From: Straminergon stramineum
Lineage: Eukaryota; Streptophyta; Bryopsida; Hypnales; Calliergonaceae
Reading direction: 5' to 3'
DNA length: 64,000 nucleotides
Assembly: GCA_963920665.1 (NCBI GenBank)
Contig: OY987273.1
Location: 3,536,501 to 3,600,500 of the forward strand
In this document: positions 59,090 to 64,000 of the stretch, piece by piece
How the letters are laid out: every line of letters begins with the position of its first letter
Numbering within the stretch: position 1 is the stretch's first letter
Program-made: the position numbers and the translations under genes
Notes under the pieces: generated by a model
What the model saw: only the letters and a program-made list of their open reading frames with translations
Told to the model about the DNA's origin: nothing
Databases searched by the model: none

Positions 59090-59319
59090 TTAGTGAATGA
59101 GAACAATTATCTCAGATACAATAACAACACATGATCGTCTGAATGTGTCAAACTCAACTTCAAACAGGAGATTATATGAAATATACATGATACACAATCT
59201 ATTTTGAATATATTACAAAGAGAATTCTAATCCTGAAACCGATGTGAACTCATAATCAATTGGAATTGTAGATAACACAAATCAAATTGGCTGACACAAT
59301 AATCACAAAATACATATGT

Positions 59320-60462
59320 CCATCCTCGAACCGAGGATAGAGTAAAGAATTGTCTTTAACTCAGAATTTGTAATTGCAAAAGGTTTCCTCGTGAATAATT
59401 TCTAAAAGTATTTTTCATATGAAGTAATAAATTCAGAAACACTTCAAGCCATAACATAGAAAATCATTGGTCCAATAATGTAAGGGACATTTTCACTCCT
59501 CCTAAGTGACATAGAGTATGGCTCTTCATTAATTATCAAAATCTTAGTCATATACAATCTACAATGTGACTATGGAATTTAGAAATGCGAATCGTCGACT
59601 CAACGATAATCATCTGTGAATCCAAAAATGTAAGCCTTCCAACATTATCATATGAAGGTCTTATCGTCAATTATGATATATAGAAGATATGAATTGTGAA
59701 TATATAAATCTCACATTCATAAGAAAATACATAATAAGACTAATGTATTCCTAAATAAAATAAATATCATCGAATCGAGGATAACAATACCTCTAAATGG
59801 ACATAAAGGCTATCATCAAATCTAAGATAAAGTGTCAGAGATATTCCAAAGAACACCAACAAAACATAGTCGAATAATGTATGGATGTATATTATCATTT
59901 ATAAACTCAATTTTTAAAACAAATGAAAATGAAAGGATTATGCACAAAGTAAAAATCAGTACCACTGAGTCAACAATATCCTCCTGAGAATACACACATA
60001 TTAACCTTCCGTAGTTATAATCTAACTTGGAGTCCAATAAACTCTTATCAATAATAGAAGTTATTCTTGAAAATGTGAATTATCCTCGAGTTGACAATAC
60101 GACCATTAGACAAATACTTTTCTAAAATATTTTACAATTATTAAACTAGGTACCAAAATTACGAGATTTAAATATCGTGGAGTCGACGATAAAACTTCTT
60201 AAAATATAAACCTTGCAACATTATACATTAAGACGGATATCATCCTTTATAATATATAATCGATATCATTCGTAGGAATATAAAACTAAGTCCTATCCTC
60301 GTGTCGACGATAAGACCCACATATTACTAAATGGAAAAGATATCGTCGACTCAAGGATAAGATGGATGAGTCTGAGGAATTCAGACTGTTCTATCTTCTC
60401 CTAGACTCTACTATTCTCAATTATATATTGAGTTCTCTTGATATCGTCGACTCGAGGATATA
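59320..60462. repeat. Ten dispersed copies of a 19-bp palindrome, TATCSTCGASTCGASGATA
   Basis: Copies or close variants lie at about 59321, 59591, 59766, 59812, 59961, 60081, 60172, 60294, 60341 and 60441. Examples are TATCGTCGACTCGAGGATA (60442) and TATCCTCGTGTCGACGATA (60294). Spacing is irregular (46-269 bp), so this is not a simple tandem array. Words such as AACCTTCCAACATTAT recur between some copies. The block lies upstream of the transposase gene and might be its subterminal region with binding sites (inference). Confidence 0.7.
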
Positions 60463-61105
60463 CTCTATATTGATATAATATAGGATCCTCCATAATTTTC
60501 AGCGAAAATATCGGGAGACATATTCCTCACCATCTCGATGATGCACAATACCAACACTCTCATCGGACACAATAGCAATCAAATTTCTATGTGTCACAGT
60601 TTTGCTAATGAAACTACTAATCGAAAATCAATGGAATGTCAAGTACAACAATAACAGGAAGTAGTGCGTACTGAACAAATCAGAAATGAAAGCACAATAC
60701 TACTTACCAGCAACTGCAGTCAATGTACACACTCGTCTTCTTAAAGTCCCCACTATCTGAACAAGCCTATTGGAAACAAAGGTGGATTGGGAATGCGGAA
60801 AACAAAATGCTAAAGCATCCTATAGGTTAGAGATGAACAACAAAAAATGAGAACAATCAAATGGCGCAGCTATGCAGCCAAAACAAAGTTGCGACATGAA
60901 AGTTGCAAGGGAGAAAGCTTGAGCTTCCACCAATCGAGGGGTGGGGAAGAATTGGCACGGGAATTCAAATTCTTTGGAAATACATGGCATCTGACAACGT
61001 TCATGGTCCACTTTCTGTGGCAGCACTTAAATGCCTCTTTATGTGCAGCTTTCTGTCAGCTTTGTGGCATAAAGATGCGACTGAAGAACAAAAGTAGCCC
61101 CCAAA
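60463..61105. other. Unannotated stretch
   Basis: An overlapping pair of open frames (60847-61167 plus, 60820-61026 minus) is present, with no recognisable domain. No terminal repeat of the upstream transposon was identified. Confidence 0.35.
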
Positions 61106-61389
61106 GGGTTTCTCTAATACCAGCCCAGAAAGGCTTCACTAAGACCTGCCAAGAAAGGCTTTACTAATCCTAGACCAAAAGGCTTTACTAATACCAACCA
61201 AAAATAGTCTTCGCTAATACCAACCAAAAAAAGGCTTTGCTAATACCATCCAAAAAAAGTCTTTGCTAATATCAACCAAAAATAGTCTTTCCTAATATCA
61301 ACCAAAAAAAGTCTTTGCTAATACCAACCAAAAACAGTCTTTGCTAATACCAACCAAAAAAAGGCTTTACTAATACCAGCCAAAACAAT
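61106..61389 (+). repeat. Minisatellite, about eleven 26-bp units
   Basis: The unit consensus is GTCTTTGCTAATACCAACC followed by an A-rich spacer; a GGCTTTACTAATACC variant alternates with it. Units at the left edge are more diverged than those in the middle, as usual for an array edge. Confidence 0.88.
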
Positions 61390-61572
61390 TCATTCGTTTA
61401 TAGTGTATTTGCTATTCATGTCATTGTCTTAACTTTTGTTCATGTGACTCATTACTAGGGGATTCCTAATGATTGCTTCTTTGCTTATACTTTGTCCAGT
61501 GTCCGGGTTTCTTAAAAAATCCTTCCTTTGACGGTTTGGGATCCTAATTATGTGCATTGTAGGGTTCATGCC

Positions 61573-61604
61573 TTAGGGTTTAGGGTTAGGGTTTAGGGTT
61601 TAGG
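61573..61604 (+). repeat. Interstitial plant-type telomere repeat
   Basis: Four to five consecutive copies of TTTAGGG/TTAGGG. This is the Arabidopsis-type telomere unit and supports a plant origin. It is too short to be a chromosome end and lies inside AT-rich sequence. Confidence 0.85.
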
Positions 61605-61714
61605 ATTGTGAACAATTCCAAATTTGTAGGGGAAAAATTTGGAATCTCCTAAGTTTCTTAGGGGATGAAATTTAGGTGAAGTTCATCGCTTGATTGTATA
61701 GAAGTACTCTTTAA

Positions 61715-62290
61715 CCCCTAAAGTCCCAATGTGCTTACAAGGGACAACATGGATTTGAGCTACGTTCTCATGAGCTCAATTGTTAGTGATTTTTTTCTGA
61801 AACTTTCTCATAAGATATAAAAACTTATTAGCTTTGGGGGAATATAATTTGTATTTCAATCAATGGTCGGGAGCAAAAGATATGCCACAATAATCTAAAA
61901 ATGGGGAGAGCAGGCACGATCCAAAATTTATAAAAAATTGAAATATTTTTTTTATTATTTTATTCTTGTAGATTACATTTTTGACTAATTGGGATGCTTT
62001 GATTCATCCCATTTGGATTACTGATATGAAAGATATGGAGTTTCTTATTTAGCAAGCAATTGGATCGTCTTATTCAAAACAATAAATTCTTTCATTGTGA
62101 ATGCTAATATCTTTCAATGCATTTGGTCAAATATCATGAAATTTTCACTACATGATTCAAGAAATGTTTGGTAGAAGATGCTACGATTAGATTCTGAAAA
62201 AAGTATTTTTTCTAATTCCTTACATGAATGCAATAGAAGTAGCGGTTTTCAGTGGTTTTTGAAAGAAAAATGGCCTTGGGACCTTGGGGG
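61715..62290. mobile_element. Possible diverged relative of the piggyBac-like MITE (576 bp)
   Basis: The left end TTAA|CCCCTAAAGTCCCAA (61711-61729) is mirrored at the right by TTGGGACCTTGGGGG|TGAA (62276-62294), with three mismatches in 19. The left tip matches the 9138 element (CCCCTAAA). The right TTAA is degraded to TGAA. No transposase frame is present. The match is suggestive but short. Confidence 0.4.
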
Positions 62291-62399
62291 TGAAAAGCTT
62301 AGCATTTTAGGGACATTTTTTACTACAATGTTTTCCATAATTCATTTACTGTCATTTGTGAGTAGTTTCATGTGAACATGAAATATAGCAATCCATTTA

Positions 62400-64000
62400 C
62401 AATTATTGTATGCTACAGTAATTCATCTCTTACTCTGAGTACGAATACTACTTCATATACTCGACATGGAATATTCGATATGAATTCAATCTTTCAATTG
62501 TACTACAATTCTGTGTTTTTCTGTACTTACATAATTCTTATTCATTGAAATGTAAACTCAATTTGTAGTATTTATTTATAGTATACTTGTAGGGTTTAGG
62601 ATTTAATGATATGTATTTGTCAAGTGATTTGCATATGTCATTCCCTAATGGCAATGTAATATGCATTTGAAATTCTAGTAGTATTCGAATCATTGTTTGT
62701 TATAATGATTTAACTTTTCAAAATAGATCGTGTAGACATTAAGAATTATTTTGGTGTACACTAAGCAATTTCTACTTGTATGATGAGATGAAATCATGCT
62801 CCTTTGTACTCATATTTTGATTACTAAAAATAATAAAAGAATCATAAACCTTGAAAATTTGAACTCTACAAAATATTCTTCATTGCAAAGAAAATAATTT
62901 CATGGAATGCAAGTACATATACTTTTTTCAAACTTTAGACTTCTAACAAATGAATTAATTTACATTACACTTCAATGAAGTTAGTCATATAGATGTTCAT
63001 GCATTGGTATGAATATTATTGATTGATATAATTAATGCCTAATTGCCTTTATGTATAATAAGAGTCTATGTGATTGAAATCAATGATGTTCTAGAGGCAC
63101 CATGATGCCATAATTGAAATTACATGGTGTGACAATTTAAAAACTTAGTGCTGTTCTATAAATACATGAAACACTTTTATTTATGGTGGAGCGCTATATG
63201 TAGTTGCTTTACAAAACTGAAGAGAACTTAATCAATGCCACCATAAAGAGACAAACAAAGATTCTTTGTCAAGAAGAAAGAAGTTTAAAAATAAAAATAA
63301 GATTATTAAAGGGTTCTCAAGTTCATAAAAGGCTTTCAGCAAAAAAACATAAAGACATAACATGAAAATCAAAGTGATCCCAAGGAGAAAAAAAGGTAAT
63401 CAACTAAAAGAACCCCCCATACAAATGAAAAATGAAATTGCAAATGGATAGCTCTTTAGGCCAAAAGGTGATTCTAACCAAAGATAAAGAAAGAAGCAAA
63501 AATTTACCAAATACATACTAGAATATAAAGAACAAAAAATTGAAAAATTATCAAAGAAACCTAAAATAATATGTTCTCATTTTCATTTAATCCAATCCTT
63601 GAATTCACTTATCATAAACCCTAACATTCACATTATTTGAGCAGTGGAAAATTTTTTCAAATCCTTAAGTTCTAGAAGTACAGTTCCTCAAACTGAAGTG
63701 CTTGAACAATCCTATAGAGATATGTCATACCAAAAAAACAATTTCCCCTTGAGTTCATTTCAGTGATAAATAAATTGCTACTACATGTATTCATTTCCAA
63801 TTTTGCTCCTACCCTTGTAGCAATTACAAATGCTTTTTAATTAGTCCTTATTGATGATAGTCTCTATTTCATAGTACCCACATGTCTTGTCTTCTAACTG
63901 GATTAATCTCTGTAATGTATAATTTATCTTAAATGTAGGGTGCAAATAAAATTCTATAAACTTGATATTATTTTGAATTTTAAATCTTCAAGTAATTACT
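62400..64000. other. AT-rich intergenic stretch, nothing recognised
   Basis: No open frame of note, repeat array, RNA gene or terminal repeat was seen to the end of the window. Confidence 0.45.

Noticed and set aside
61106..61389. CRISPR-like array, because units and spacers look regular
   Set aside because: The whole 26-bp unit repeats without unique spacers, in a plant nuclear context. It is a minisatellite.
61573..61604. A chromosome end or telomere junction
   Set aside because: Only four to five units are present, embedded in ordinary AT-rich sequence on both sides.

Overview
The window is nuclear DNA of a land plant or close streptophyte alga. The evidence is plant-type telomere repeats (TTTAGGG) at 61.57 kb, teloboxes upstream of the main gene, a plant-type PIE1/SWR1 chromatin remodeller with 21 GT-AG exons, a plant SUVR-type SET-domain relic, and plant-style MITEs including one with GAGCATCTCC ends. 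A non-seed lineage (bryophyte, lycophyte, fern or charophyte) seems plausible, but I cannot name the species.

Layout. 1-13.9 kb: AT-rich intergenic DNA with a decayed DUF7869-type transposon and its repeat-built left flank (1-2.5 kb), a Harbinger MITE (5.97-6.47 kb), a TTAA-flanked piggyBac-like MITE with a matching empty site (9.14-9.77 kb), and otherwise no recognisable gene. 13.95-30.9 kb: a sharply bounded GC-rich island holding one complete gene, the SWR1-complex ATPase PIE1, about 3,256 aa by my exon model. 30.93-31.13 kb: a 200-N assembly gap. 31.13-35.85 kb: an apparently perfect 847-bp inverted repeat around a 3-kb AT-rich spacer, with the left arm starting at the gap. 35.6-39.97 kb: degenerate satellites, a 74-bp minisatellite, and a second copy of the 2-kb transposon block at the window start, so PIE1 lies between direct repeats 37,965 bp apart. 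40-47 kb: small TIR elements, tandem duplications and a SUVR-like SET methyltransferase pseudogene. 47.1-53.4 kb: a tandemly duplicated 2.3-kb gag-like transposon segment on the minus strand plus a third fragment. 53.7-55.2 kb: an FCP1-like phosphatase pseudogene. 56.2-60.5 kb: a nearly intact DUF7869 transposase gene interrupted only by stop codons, with ten copies of a 19-bp palindrome upstream of it. 61-64 kb: a 26-bp minisatellite, an interstitial telomere tract, a possible second piggyBac-like element, then featureless AT-rich sequence.

Only PIE1 looks functional. The other recognisable coding sequences are mobile-element or gene relics. In nearly all of them the premature stops can be explained by C-to-T (or G-to-A) transitions, as expected from decay of methylated, silenced DNA. 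Two of the host-type proteins here (H2A.Z-depositing PIE1, and the H3K9 methyltransferase relic) are chromatin factors, but nothing in the sequence shows that they are functionally linked.
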